Of a stretch of 64,000 bases of DNA, positions 9,003 through 17,708 are shown piece after piece. The position numbers and the translations under genes were made by a program. The notes under the pieces were generated by a model. That model had not been told where the DNA came from and searched no databases. It was given only the letters and a program-made list of their open reading frames with translations. Positions within the stretch are counted from its first letter, which is position 1. Every line of letters starts with the position of its first letter. The stretch comes from Microbulbifer sp. SAOS-129_SWC (GTDB lineage Bacteria; Pseudomonadota; Gammaproteobacteria; Pseudomonadales; Cellvibrionaceae), in contig NZ_CP155567.1 in NCBI RefSeq assembly GCF_039696035.1, forward strand, positions 3,157,001 through 3,221,000, given 5' to 3'.

Positions 9003-9578
9003 ATGAGCCAGATACCCAACACCGTACAAGTTCTGGAAAAACTGCGCTGGAACGCCCACCTGTGCAAGCACAGCCATTTTCGCGCGTCGATGCGCGGGCG
9101 CCACCTGCACGTCCTGTGCGGTGTGCCGATCGTAGTGGTCAACCTGTTCCTGGGCTCGCTGTTCTTCTCGCTGATCAATGCCGAACTGCCCGACTGGACC
9201 AAGTGGAGCGGCGCCGCACTGGCGCTGCTCACCGCGCTGCTCGGCGGTGTGCAGACATTTTTCAATTTCAAGAAAAACTACGAGGGCCACCGCGAGGTGG
9301 GCAACGAATACCTGGCCATCGCCCGCGAGTGCGAGCGACTGATCGCGCTCTACTTCGACGGCATCCTCGACCTCGAGCACCTGTCCGCCAGAGTCGCCGA
9401 GCTGAACGGTCGCTACAGCGACATCAACCAGCGCGCAGAAGAATATATCGTCGGCGACCGCGTCTACCGGGAGGCGCTGCGCAAGCAGAACCAGAAAGCG
9501 GCACAGGAGCCCTCACTGGTGCAGCGTATGGCCCGGGCCGAGGAGTCCAGGCCGGCAACGACCGAGACCGTCGACTGA
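9003..9578 (+). CDS. SLATT-like two-TM protein
   Basis: The protein is 191 aa. It starts with an amphipathic helix and a basic/His segment (WNAHLCKHSHFRASMRGRHLH, in two parts, residues 16-36). TM1 (about 38-58) and TM2 (about 69-88) are separated by a short loop. A long soluble helical region with RECERLIALYFDGI and a basic/acidic tail follows. This order is that of SLATT domains, which are predicted pore-forming effectors in nucleotide-dependent conflict systems. SLATT assignment is by pattern only and the subfamily is not resolved. The gene is followed after 207 bp by the papain/hydrolase gene on the same strand. No cGAS-like or SLOG nucleotide sensor is adjacent, which is unlike typical SLATT loci. 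Confidence 0.65.
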   Translation: MSQIPNTVQVLEKLRWNAHLCKHSHFRASMRGRHLHVLCGVPIVVVNLFLGSLFFSLINAELPDWTKWSGAALALLTALLGGVQTFFNFKKNYEGHREVGNEYLAIARECERLIALYFDGILDLEHLSARVAELNGRYSDINQRAEEYIVGDRVYREALRKQNQKAAQEPSLVQRMARAEESRPATTETVD

Positions 9579-9785
9579 TTACACGGAATTACGCAGGGGA
9601 GATTCGCGCTGGCACAGAAATTCGGCGCAGCACTGATCGTGTTGCGCCCGTATACCGTTGTTGAACACGCGAACGATGGATTAATCTAAGCGGCCGCGTT
9701 CGAAGGTATGGATTGAACGTTTACTTCAGGAAAGAGGTTTTCATTTAGCGACAGTCATCGTCAATGGCAACAAAGGGAGCTTGTC

Positions 9786-11588
9786 ATGCAAACAATCAAT
9801 AAGAAGTTTGACGTTAATTCCGATGCACCAGATTTACGCGATCGTTACTACGAACCCCGCCTCGCCCCACTGCAGCCGGCAATGGATCCCCCCGGTGATC
9901 TCACCATACTCGATCAGGGCAACGACGGAGCCTGTACCGGCTTCGGTCTCGCCGCAGTCATCAATCGTTTGTACCAGTTGCAAAACCATCCGCTCAAAGT
10001 GAGCCCATGGATGCTGTACCACATGGCCCGCCGCTACGACGAATGGGCCGGAGAGGATTACAGCGGCTCCAGTTGTCGAGGCGCGATTAAAGGCTGGCAG
10101 AACTCGGGCGTCTGCCTCGATGAACTGTACGGTAATAACGAAGCCGGCTTGCTGGGATTCGAGCAGCTGGAAGATGCCAAGTCGCGTACCATCGGCGCCT
10201 ACTACCGGATTCACCCGCAGATCACCGACATGCATTCGGCGATCAACGAGACCGGCATTATCTATGTGTCTGCAGCCGTGCACGCAGGCTGGCAGGCGCT
10301 GGTCCCATACAAGGACGGCCAGTTTACTATCGAGCGCAGCGACAGCACCATCGGTGGACACGCCTTCGCCATCGTCGGCTATAACGAGGACGGATTCTGG
10401 GTGCAAAACTCCTGGGGCGAAGACTGGGGCCACAAGGGCATTGCCCTGTGGCGCTACGAGGACTGGCTGGAATCTGTTTACGATGCGTGGGTGATTCAGG
10501 TGGCCCTGCCGACACCGCAGATATTCGATCGCGCGCGCCGCGCCGGCACCGCCTCGGCTGCCAACCCGTCAGAAAGCGCCGGAGCCCCCAGCCACAGCAA
10601 GATCTGGAATCACTTCGTCCATTTCGACGATGGCAAGTTTCACGATGGCGGCCGCTACTGGAGCAATGAAAGCCAGGTTTTTGCCATTGCAGACAATATG
10701 CGCCGGCACGCGCAGGATTTTGACCATGTGCTCTTCTATGCGCACGGCGGCCTCAACAGCATCAAGGCCTCGGCCAAGCGCATTGCGGCGATGAAGGATG
10801 TGTATCTCGCCAACCGCATCTATCCCTTCCACTTCATGTACGACACCGGCCTGCTGGAGGAGCTGAAAGACGTGCTGATGGGCAAGTTCCACGCGGCGGA
10901 GCACATCGCAGGCAGCATCGGCGGCAGTGTCATCGACTGGTTCGACCGCCGTGTCGAAAACCTGACCCGCGTGCCCGGTCGCGCCGTATGGCGGGAAATG
11001 AAGCGCGGCGCCACGCTGCCGTTTGCGCGTCCGGAGGCAGACGGGGCAAAAACCCTGAAGATTCTCACCGACACCATCAACGAGATCGGCGGCAAGAAAG
11101 TCCATGTGGTCGGCCACAGTACCGGCGCCATCCTGCATGGGCACCTGCTGCAACGCATCTTCCAGGACGGCATGCTCGACAAAATCGATACCTGTTCACT
11201 GCTCGCCCCCGCGGCAACCTACACGCTGTTCAATGAAAACTATGCGCCGCTGATCCGCGACCAGCTCCTCGGTGACATCGCCATTTACAACCTGTCCGAT
11301 GACCTGGAGACCGGCGACAACGTGGCCGGCGTCTACCGCAAGTCACTGCTGTACCTGGTATCCAATGCCTTTGAGGACAAGCGTCACGATGCGCTGCTGG
11401 GCATGAAAGTCTTCAATGAACAACAGGACAACGCCGGGGTCACCTTTCACTACAGCCACTGCGACGCAACCGCGAGCAAATCACACGGCGGTTTTGACAA
11501 TGACCCCGCCACCATGAACCACCTGCTGACGCGTGTGCTGGGACAAGAACCCGCGCGCCCGTTCAAGCCTGCGGACCTCAATTACTAG
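9786..11588 (+). CDS. Papain-like C1 cysteine protease fused to an alpha/beta serine hydrolase
   Basis: This 600-aa cytoplasmic protein (no signal peptide) has two domains. Residues about 18-240 are papain-like: DQGNDGACTGFGLA gives oxyanion Gln44 and nucleophile Cys50, GGHAFAIVGYN gives His192, and WVQNSWGEDWGHKG gives Asn208, a complete catalytic set. Residues about 275-590 form an alpha/beta-hydrolase-like domain: FYAHGG (318-322) looks like an oxyanion strand, VVGHSTGAILHGHL carries the GHSTG nucleophile elbow with Ser445, and KSHGG holds a candidate His567. The linker 245-270 is Ala/Ser/Pro-rich. A Shine-Dalgarno GGGAG precedes ATG 9786 by about 8 bases. C1 proteases joined to a lipase-like domain are uncommon to my knowledge. 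Substrates are unknown. The neighbour upstream is the SLATT-like gene. Confidence 0.8.
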   Translation: MQTINKKFDVNSDAPDLRDRYYEPRLAPLQPAMDPPGDLTILDQGNDGACTGFGLAAVINRLYQLQNHPLKVSPWMLYHMARRYDEWAGEDYSGSSCRGAIKGWQNSGVCLDELYGNNEAGLLGFEQLEDAKSRTIGAYYRIHPQITDMHSAINETGIIYVSAAVHAGWQALVPYKDGQFTIERSDSTIGGHAFAIVGYNEDGFWVQNSWGEDWGHKGIALWRYEDWLESVYDAWVIQVALPTPQIFDRARRAGTASAANPSESAGAPSHSKIWNHFVHFDDGKFHDGGRYWSNESQVFAIADNMRRHAQDFDHVLFYAHGGLNSIKASAKRIAAMKDVYLANRIYPFHFMYDTGLLEELKDVLMGKFHAAEHIAGSIGGSVIDWFDRRVENLTRVPGRAVWREMKRGATLPFARPEADGAKTLKILTDTINEIGGKKVHVVGHSTGAILHGHLLQRIFQDGMLDKIDTCSLLAPAATYTLFNENYAPLIRDQLLGDIAIYNLSDDLETGDNVAGVYRKSLLYLVSNAFEDKRHDALLGMKVFNEQQDNAGVTFHYSHCDATASKSHGGFDNDPATMNHLLTRVLGQEPARPFKPADLNY

Positions 11589-11612
11589 ATTCCGGAAAAG
11601 TCCTTAACGGCC

Positions 11613-11642
11613 GGGGCCGGTGGAAAATATTCCACCGGCCCC
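11613..11642 (+). terminator. Strong intrinsic terminator hairpin
   Basis: A perfect 13-bp stem (arms 11613-11625 and 11630-11642, GGGGCCGGTGGAA paired with its complement) with a 4-nt AATA loop follows the protease/hydrolase stop. Only three T follow on the plus strand. It sits between convergent genes and could serve both. Confidence 0.7.
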
Positions 11643-11670
11643 GTTTCCCATTGCGCGCCTTGATAGTCAG

Positions 11671-12549
11671 CTAGTCTGGCACCTGCACCTTTTTGTTGCT
11701 CTCGTGTGCCGTATCCGGATCGGCACCAAAGCGATAATCGCGGTTGAGGCGATCGATCGCCTCCAGGTCTTCGTCACTCAGTTCAAAACGGTAGAGATCG
11801 AAATTGCCGCTGATATGCTGCAGGCTTTCGGCCTTGGGAATGACGACGCGCCCGCGCTGGAGATCCCACTTCAGAATCACCTGCCCCGCATTGACCCCGT
11901 GTTTTTCTGCCAGCGCGACGATCACAGGGTCCACTATGGGTTTTGCGTCCGTCGACACGCCGCTCCAGCTGCCGGAGCCCAGCGGCGACCAGCAGGACAC
12001 AACCATCTTGTGGAACTGGCAGTAATCCACCAGCGGTTTCTGGGTCATGTAGGGGTGCAACTCTATCTGGTTGCAGGTGGGACGCACCTCGGCAAAGGTA
12101 GCGATCTGTTCGATATCGGACTGGCGAAAATTGGACAGCCCCAACGCGCGCACTTTCCGTTCCGCGTACAGTCGCTCCATACTCTCCCAGGTTTCGCGTG
12201 TATACGCCGGCACCGGCCAGTGCACCAGGTACAGGTCCAGGTAGTCCAGCTGCAGCCGCTCCAGGCTGCGCGCGAAGGCGTCGGCCGTGCCCCTGCCCTG
12301 CTCCGTGTCCCAGACCTTGCTGGTAATGAACAGCTCCTGGCGCGGCAGACCGGATTCGAGGATGGCGCGCCCCAGCGCACGCTCGTTGCCATACACGGAG
12401 GCGGTATCGAAATGCCGGTAGCCGATGGACATCGCCTTGAGAATGGTGTCGCTAACGTAGCTGTCGTCTTGCTGCCACTCGCCGATAGCGGCGGTGCCGA
12501 ACCCCAGCTGCGGTATCTCGACACCGTTGTTGAGAGTCATATTGGTCAT
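11671..12549 (-). CDS. Aldo/keto reductase
   Basis: The protein is 292 aa, a full-length (alpha/beta)8 NADPH-dependent aldo/keto reductase. The catalytic tetrad is visible: the Asp in GYRHFDTASVYGNE, Tyr of the same segment, Lys in FITSKVWD, and His in LYLVHWPVP. The NADPH-binding C-terminal segment VVIPKAESLQHISGN is present. It is of the type that includes 2,5-diketogluconate and methylglyoxal reductases. It reduces aldehydes or ketones in the cytosol; the physiological substrate cannot be inferred. It is on its own on the minus strand, just downstream of the rtcB end. Confidence 0.88.
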   Translation of the reverse strand: MTNMTLNNGVEIPQLGFGTAAIGEWQQDDSYVSDTILKAMSIGYRHFDTASVYGNERALGRAILESGLPRQELFITSKVWDTEQGRGTADAFARSLERLQLDYLDLYLVHWPVPAYTRETWESMERLYAERKVRALGLSNFRQSDIEQIATFAEVRPTCNQIELHPYMTQKPLVDYCQFHKMVVSCWSPLGSGSWSGVSTDAKPIVDPVIVALAEKHGVNAGQVILKWDLQRGRVVIPKAESLQHISGNFDLYRFELSDEDLEAIDRLNRDYRFGADPDTAHESNKKVQVPD

Positions 12550-12627
12550 GGTGACGCGCCCGATAGTTCGACGTGCGAATGCAATGAGTGTAGGACCGCA
12601 ACCGGCGTCACGGTAGCGCGGGCCGGA

Positions 12628-14061
12628 TCAGCCCTTGATACAGACTCGCGGTTCCATCCGCGCCACCTTGTGGGCAAGGCCGGCTTTTTCGGCCGCATCC
12701 ACCACCGCGCGCACATCCTTGTAGGCACCGGGCGCCTCTTCGGCGACACCGCGCATGGACGGCGTGCGAATGATGATGCCGCGCTCGGCCAACTCGTCCA
12801 CCAGCGTCCGGCCGCGCCAGCGCTTGGTGGCCTGGTGGCGACTCATGGCGCGGCCGGCACCGTGGCAGGCGGAATTGAAGGACAACTCGGCCCCCGATCT
12901 GGAACCGGCGAGGATATGGGATTCGGTGCCCATGGAGCCGCCGATCAGTACCGGCTGGCCCACCGCGCGCAGGGTTGCGGGAATATCCGCATGGCCGGGG
13001 CCGAACGCGCGGGTGGCCCCCTTGCGGTGGACGAACAGCTGGCGCTGGCGGCCCGCCACCGGGTGCGTCTCCAGTTTGCAGGTATTGTGCGACACATCGA
13101 ATAGCAGGGTCAGGTCCGCCTGAGGCAATACTTCCGCGAACACCTGGCGCGTCAGGTGGGTGATGATCTGGCGGTTGGCCAGCGCACAGTTGATACCGGC
13201 GCGCATGGCGCCCAGGTAAGCCTGCCCGAGTTCGGACAGAATCGGCGCACAGGCGAGTTCGCGATCCGGTAGTTCAATGCCGTGCTTGCTGGCGGCGAGC
13301 ACCATATATTTCAGGAATTCAGTGCCGATCTGGTGGCCGAGTCCGCGGGAACCGCAGTGAATGAAGACCACCACGTCGTTCTCCTTCAGCCCGAAGGCCG
13401 CGGCGATCACCGGATCGTAAATCTCCGCGACCCGCTGGACTTCCAGATAGTGATTGCCGGAGCCGAGCGTGCCCATCTCGTCCTGCTGACGCTTGCGCGC
13501 GCGGGCGGACACCTCCGCCGGATCGGCGCCGGCCATGCAGCCGCGCTCCTCGATATGCTCCAGGTCCTCGGCGCGGCCAAACCCCTGCTCTACGGCCCAG
13601 CGCGCGCCACCTTTGAGCATTGCCGTCATGCCCTTGTCGTTCAGGTGAATACGGCCAGTACTGCCCACACCGACCGGAATCTGCCGGAACAGGGCGTCCG
13701 CCAGCGCTTTCTTGTGGGACTCGAGGTCGTCGATGGTCAGCCCGGTGCGCAGCGCGCGCACGCCGCAGGAGATATCAAAGCCGACGCCACCGGCGGAAAT
13801 CACCCCGCCTTCGTCGGCATCGAATGCGGCCACGCCACCGATCGGGAAGCCGTAGCCCCAGTGGGCATCGGGCATCGCGTAGGCGGCCTGTACGATACCC
13901 GGCAGGCTGGCTACGTTGCACAGCTGCTCGAATACCTTGTCGTCCATGCCGCGCATCAGTGCCTCGTCGGCGTAAATGATGCCGGGCACGCGCATCTTGC
14001 CGACGGGTTCGATACACCAGCTGAATTCAGATTGCTGTTGGAGGGGAAATGCAGCGCTCAT
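12628..14061 (-). CDS. rtcB: RtcB family tRNA/RNA-splicing ligase
   Basis: The protein is 477 aa, the normal RtcB length. RtcB joins RNA 2',3'-cyclic phosphate or 3'-phosphate ends to 5'-OH ends using GTP and Mn2+. Metal ligands are visible: Asp96 and Cys99 in GGVGFDISCG, His204 in LGSGNHYLE, His235 in FIHCGSRGLGHQ, and His325 in DVSHNTCKLE. The guanylylated His is His400 in SACHGAGRAMSR. HRKGATRAFGPGH (345-357) matches the GTP-binding loop. The upstream archease gene ends 6 bp before this start, so the two form an operon, and archease is the known RtcB activator. No rtcA cyclase or sigma54 RtcR regulator lies beside them, unlike E. coli. Confidence 0.93.
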   Translation of the reverse strand: MSAAFPLQQQSEFSWCIEPVGKMRVPGIIYADEALMRGMDDKVFEQLCNVASLPGIVQAAYAMPDAHWGYGFPIGGVAAFDADEGGVISAGGVGFDISCGVRALRTGLTIDDLESHKKALADALFRQIPVGVGSTGRIHLNDKGMTAMLKGGARWAVEQGFGRAEDLEHIEERGCMAGADPAEVSARARKRQQDEMGTLGSGNHYLEVQRVAEIYDPVIAAAFGLKENDVVVFIHCGSRGLGHQIGTEFLKYMVLAASKHGIELPDRELACAPILSELGQAYLGAMRAGINCALANRQIITHLTRQVFAEVLPQADLTLLFDVSHNTCKLETHPVAGRQRQLFVHRKGATRAFGPGHADIPATLRAVGQPVLIGGSMGTESHILAGSRSGAELSFNSACHGAGRAMSRHQATKRWRGRTLVDELAERGIIIRTPSMRGVAEEAPGAYKDVRAVVDAAEKAGLAHKVARMEPRVCIKG

Positions 14062-14067
14062 GGAAAA

Positions 14068-14505
14068 TCACACGTCGACGACACACTGGGCCATCCAGCT
14101 GCCGTCGTCCCGCCGGGTTACCCGTAACGCAGTGTAGGTCGCGCCCTTCACCTCGACCACCGGATGATGCCGCTGGCGGTCGACCGGTTCGCCCCACGCC
14201 GCCGCGCGCAGGTGTCCTGCGTCAATATCAATCTGGAAGCGGGAGAACAGCAGGTTGCGCGTGGCCATCTCGAACACCAGCGCATTGAGCCAGTCCACCA
14301 GCAGCAGCTCCGCGTCGTCGCCGTCGCAGGTGATATCCACCCGTTCGCGCTGCGCCACCACTGCCGGGTCGACAACAATTGCCGTCAGCGCCAGCGCCGC
14401 CTGCTCAAAGGCGGCGGCCTGCGTCGCGCCGCAGCCGCGCACCCCCATGTCCGCGGCGTGGCTGAAATGTTCCCAGTGGGGCGCCACTGCGGATCTCCTC
14501 GCCAT
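14068..14505 (-). CDS. Archease (RtcB activator)
   Basis: The protein is about 145 aa. The N-terminal [17 protein letters not shown] is the archease signature, with the Asp of the HxADxG segment being metal-binding in archaeal homologues. The end WMAQCVVDV corresponds to the archease C-terminal strand. Archease promotes RtcB guanylylation and multiple turnover. It sits directly upstream of rtcB with a 6-bp spacer, which supports the assignment. The start is either ATG 14505 or ATG 14520, five codons earlier; I prefer the internal one because it is closer to the family N-terminus. Confidence 0.88.
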   Translation of the reverse strand: MARRSAVAPHWEHFSHAADMGVRGCGATQAAAFEQAALALTAIVVDPAVVAQRERVDITCDGDDAELLLVDWLNALVFEMATRNLLFSRFQIDIDAGHLRAAAWGEPVDRQRHHPVVEVKGATYTALRVTRRDDGSWMAQCVVDV

Positions 14506-14640
14506 GCTTGCAGCAAGCATAGCCGAGCCAGCCGGCTCGACCGGCGCCCGAATTTATTTCCCGCGGCAGCGCTCCACAACGCGTGACATTAGCGCCCCTG
14601 GCAACCACGCCGGTTCACCCGGCAGTATCGGGTTGCCGGC

Positions 14641-15774
14641 TCAAGAGTTCAGTGGCGCCGGCTGAACCGGTTGGGCAGCCCTGGCACCGCCGCGCAGATA
14701 GCGATTGCAGGGCGTCGCGTACCAGCGCGCGACGGCGTAACTGACCAGGCACGACAGCCCGATCATCAGCGCCAGCATCAGCAGTTTGAAATTACCGCTC
14801 ACCTCTGCCGGCGCTATCCACTGCCGCAGCAGCCCCAGCACGATGATATGGAACAAGTACAGCTCGTAGCTGTGCCGGCCGAGCCAGCGCAGCGGGCGCG
14901 TAATACGCATGAGCGGCGCCGGCAGTGTCGCCGGTGCGTGCACCAGCGCCACGCCTGTGCACAACGCCACCAGGGTAAATCCCCACACCTGGTGACCATA
15001 GATGCCACGCAGATAAATCACCGGCAGCAACAACAGCGCCACCATGCGCAGATACCGCCAACCGCGGCTACTGACCGTGTTTTGCAGCAGTGCCGCCAGG
15101 CAGCCCAGCGCAATCGCATCGAAGCACGCCAGGTAGCCGTACATAAAATAGATTTCATTGTCGCTGTGCTGGGCGCGGTACCAGGGGCCAGCCGCAACCA
15201 GCAGCAGGCACAGCGCTACCAGCACCCGGCGGCGCTTCAGCAGCAAGCAAGCCAGCGGGAAACCTAAATAGAAGACTTCCTCGACCGATAACGACCAGTA
15301 CACGTTAAGGCAGTAATTGAAATAACCCAGCGACTGCATCAACAGGTTGTGCCAGAAGGTAACGACCGACAGCAGCGCCAGTGCCAGCTGGCCCTCGCCC
15401 CGGTGCCCGCCGCTATTGCGAAAACTGTCCAGTCCGGCGAACGCCAGCAGCGTAATAACGCCCAGCGCCAGCAGCAGCGGCGGCAAAATACGTGCGGCGC
15501 GCAGGCGGTAGAAATGCCGCCAGTCGACCTGCGCCAGGCTGCCATAGCGTCGCAATGCCGCGCCGGTGATCAGATATCCGGACACGGTAAAGAAAATCGT
15601 CACGCCGTAATTGCCATTCAGTACCAGTCCACGCAATAGCCAGTGCGGCAACCAGTCGTCGGCGACGCTGCCCTTGAAGCCGTAGCTGAGTGCGTGATGC
15701 AACAGCAGCACCAGCAGGATGGCGCTGCCGCGCAGGAGATCGATCAGCGGGTTGCGAGCGGGAAAGGCGCGCAT
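14641..15774 (-). CDS. Acyltransferase 3 family membrane protein
   Basis: The protein is 377 aa with about 10 TM helices. The family signature is at the N-terminus: NPLIDLLRGSAILLVLLLHH, with the R-x(10)-H pattern of OafA/NolL-type acyltransferases, then FFTVSGYLITG and WSLSVEEVFYLGFPL, which hold the conserved Ser-Gly-Tyr and Glu-Glu elements. These proteins transfer acetyl or other acyl groups from cytoplasmic acyl-CoA to extracytoplasmic glycans such as O-antigen, peptidoglycan or exopolysaccharide. No glycan-biosynthesis gene is adjacent, so the acceptor is unknown. Confidence 0.85.
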   Translation of the reverse strand: MRAFPARNPLIDLLRGSAILLVLLLHHALSYGFKGSVADDWLPHWLLRGLVLNGNYGVTIFFTVSGYLITGAALRRYGSLAQVDWRHFYRLRAARILPPLLLALGVITLLAFAGLDSFRNSGGHRGEGQLALALLSVVTFWHNLLMQSLGYFNYCLNVYWSLSVEEVFYLGFPLACLLLKRRRVLVALCLLLVAAGPWYRAQHSDNEIYFMYGYLACFDAIALGCLAALLQNTVSSRGWRYLRMVALLLLPVIYLRGIYGHQVWGFTLVALCTGVALVHAPATLPAPLMRITRPLRWLGRHSYELYLFHIIVLGLLRQWIAPAEVSGNFKLLMLALMIGLSCLVSYAVARWYATPCNRYLRGGARAAQPVQPAPLNS

Positions 15775-15800
15775 AGAAATGATCCTTTTATGGCAGGCCG

Positions 15801-17105
15801 CTACAGCAGTTGCCGGTGACTGCCGGCAATCTGGCGGGTGAATACGTCACTGACACCGGCGGCGCCGGCGAACTCCGCCCAGCGCGCTACCGCGGTGGCA
15901 ACTTCGGCGATAATTTCCCGCGGCTTCTTGATACTGATGGAATGGCCCACTGCTTCCAGATCGGCCAGCGCGAAGTGATCGCGCTTGCCGTTGACACTCA
16001 TCTGGTGGCGATTGGTCCAGCGGCCGCCGGGATTGTGGGCGAAGGTGAGATCGAAGGCCGGCGACAGCGACCAGTGGCCCTCGCGGTCCATCAGGAAGGC
16101 AATATTTTTGGTGTGGTCGTCCTGGTTGCGCGCCAGGACATTGAACACCATGCGGCGGTACTGCTGGATCGCCTCGCTCTTCGGCAGGCGCAGTTCGCGC
16201 ATGACGGCGAAGGCCTGCTCGTAGCTGTGCGCGCCGGGCAAGTTGAAATCCAGGTGGGCGATGCCGCACAGGCTCAGCATATGCCGCTTGTCGCCACCGG
16301 CGCGGTCGAAGCGCCGGGTCATAAAGTGCGCGCGGCCACTCTCCTGCAGCAGGCGCGATTCCATCATGTCGATACCGGCAGCGCGCGCCATCAGGTAATA
16401 GGCGTACTCGATACGCCCGAAGCCCTGGGATTTACCCAGTTCGATATCATCAACGCCATCGAATTTCAGCAGCCAGTAGTCATAGCCTTGCGGGGCCGGC
16501 ACCTGGCCGGAACACACATCACCGTCGCCATTCATCGCAATCACCGCCTTGGCGCGCGCGCCACCGGCGCTGGTGCCGACGCGCAGGATATCCCCGAGCG
16601 CCGCAGCGTTGTCGTCACCGCCGTCGAAGTGTGAGTTGAGCCCCTCCTGGCGGTGGGTCACCGACTGCGCCAGCTGCACCAGTTCGGCGATCTCCACCGG
16701 GGCCGACTCGCGGAAACGGCCGTCCACCGCCGGTTCGAATTCCAGTGCGCCCATACCGCGGCTGCCGGTATAGCAGAGCCGCTCGATGGGGCTGAAATCC
16801 GCGGCAGTGCGCCCCTGCCGCGCCAGCCAGGCGTCGATGATGGCGTTACCGAACTTGTCCGGCAGGGAATCCGCCAGCAAGCCCGGCAAGCCCTTGTAGG
16901 TCTCGCGGTTCAGGCCGGGGAAGGAGAAAATCCGGCTACCGCCGTAAATGGACATCTGCATCGGCGACAGGTCCAGGCCGAGCTGGGCGAAGTCCGGATC
17001 GTACTCGAACACCCCGTAGCCATCCGGATGCCAGGACACGGCGCCGGCGCGACGCCCCCAGAGGTTGACCGTTGCGGTTTCAATGGAGTCTGCCATGGCG
17101 TTCAC
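15801..17105 (-). CDS. hipA: HipA-family serine/threonine kinase toxin
   Basis: The protein is 434 aa, close to E. coli HipA (440 aa). HipA kinases phosphorylate glutamyl-tRNA synthetase or other targets to halt growth. The active site is visible: RNQDDHTKN (residues 326-334), where Asp329 corresponds to the catalytic Asp, and SPAFDLTFA with Asp352 as the Mg2+-binding Asp. GTSAGGARAKA (177-187) is the P-loop-like segment holding the autophosphorylated Ser in E. coli HipA. The N-subdomain has the IYGGSRIFSFPGL segment. The GTG start at 17105 overlaps the antitoxin TGA by 3 bases (GTGA); ATG 17096 is the alternative. Functional class is clear; the target of this copy is not known. Confidence 0.9.
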   Translation of the reverse strand: MNAMADSIETATVNLWGRRAGAVSWHPDGYGVFEYDPDFAQLGLDLSPMQMSIYGGSRIFSFPGLNRETYKGLPGLLADSLPDKFGNAIIDAWLARQGRTAADFSPIERLCYTGSRGMGALEFEPAVDGRFRESAPVEIAELVQLAQSVTHRQEGLNSHFDGGDDNAAALGDILRVGTSAGGARAKAVIAMNGDGDVCSGQVPAPQGYDYWLLKFDGVDDIELGKSQGFGRIEYAYYLMARAAGIDMMESRLLQESGRAHFMTRRFDRAGGDKRHMLSLCGIAHLDFNLPGAHSYEQAFAVMRELRLPKSEAIQQYRRMVFNVLARNQDDHTKNIAFLMDREGHWSLSPAFDLTFAHNPGGRWTNRHQMSVNGKRDHFALADLEAVGHSISIKKPREIIAEVATAVARWAEFAGAAGVSDVFTRQIAGSHRQLL

Positions 17106-17449
17106 CAGTCGGATTCGGGTTTATGTTTTTTTGTCGGCGGCTCTTGCGCTGCCCCCCCGCGGCTGGCCCGCCGGCGCGGCCGCCCCTGCCGCTCGGCCAG
17201 CTGCAGCGGGCTGAGGCCGGGGTCCGGCAGGAAGGCGTCCAGCGCATCAAGCTGCTGCAGCTCGCGCAGCACCGCAATCAGGCTGTCCAGCCGGCCGCGA
17301 CCGGCCTCCAGCCCCTTGATCGTGGATACCGACAGTCCGGCCCGCTGCGCCAGCTGCGCCTGGGTGATATCCCGGTGCAGACGGTGCTGGCGCAGCCGTT
17401 TACCGAGTATCTGCAGTATCTGTCGATCAGACTTACCGAGAAAACTCAT
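17102..17449 (-). CDS. hipB: HipB-like HTH antitoxin
   Basis: The protein is about 115 aa with a Cro/C1-type helix-turn-helix at about residues 9-65 (LGKRLRQHRLHRDITQAQLA, then RAGLSVSTIKGLEAGRG). A Pro/Arg-rich basic tail (about 85-115) is longer than in E. coli HipB (88 aa). It immediately precedes and overlaps hipA, the canonical order for this module. HipB neutralises HipA and represses the operon. I chose ATG 17449 as it opens directly before the HTH; ATG 17488 would add 13 hydrophobic residues and reaches into the operator-like sequence. Confidence 0.85.
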   Translation of the reverse strand: MSFLGKSDRQILQILGKRLRQHRLHRDITQAQLAQRAGLSVSTIKGLEAGRGRLDSLIAVLRELQQLDALDAFLPDPGLSPLQLAERQGRPRRRASRGGAAQEPPTKKHKPESDW

Positions 17450-17463
17450 AACAGTGTTAAAAG

Positions 17464-17498
17464 CAGCTATAAAACCCATTAATAGCACTTAAAAGCTG
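17464..17498. promoter_or_regulatory. Candidate HipB operator
   Basis: An imperfect inverted repeat with CAGCT and AGCTG arms (17464-17468 and 17494-17498) lies 15 bp upstream of the hipB ATG, in a strongly AT-rich spacer. It does not match the TATCC-N8-GGATA operators of E. coli HipB, so the call rests only on position and symmetry. Confidence 0.35.
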
Positions 17499-17708
17499 TA
17501 TTATCAACTATCATTAATTTTATATAACAGATGGAAAAACGACCATAAAAACTAAAAAAAGCTAATAATAGATGCATTTTAAACTATTAAATAACGGGCG
17601 ATTCAGGCGCAGAAACTAGTCTCCCGGACACCCGGGGAAAAATCTGCCGCGCTTGCAGTATCCACGCCGGTCGCTACCATCAACCCCGTAAACACTGAAC
17701 GAGTCACC

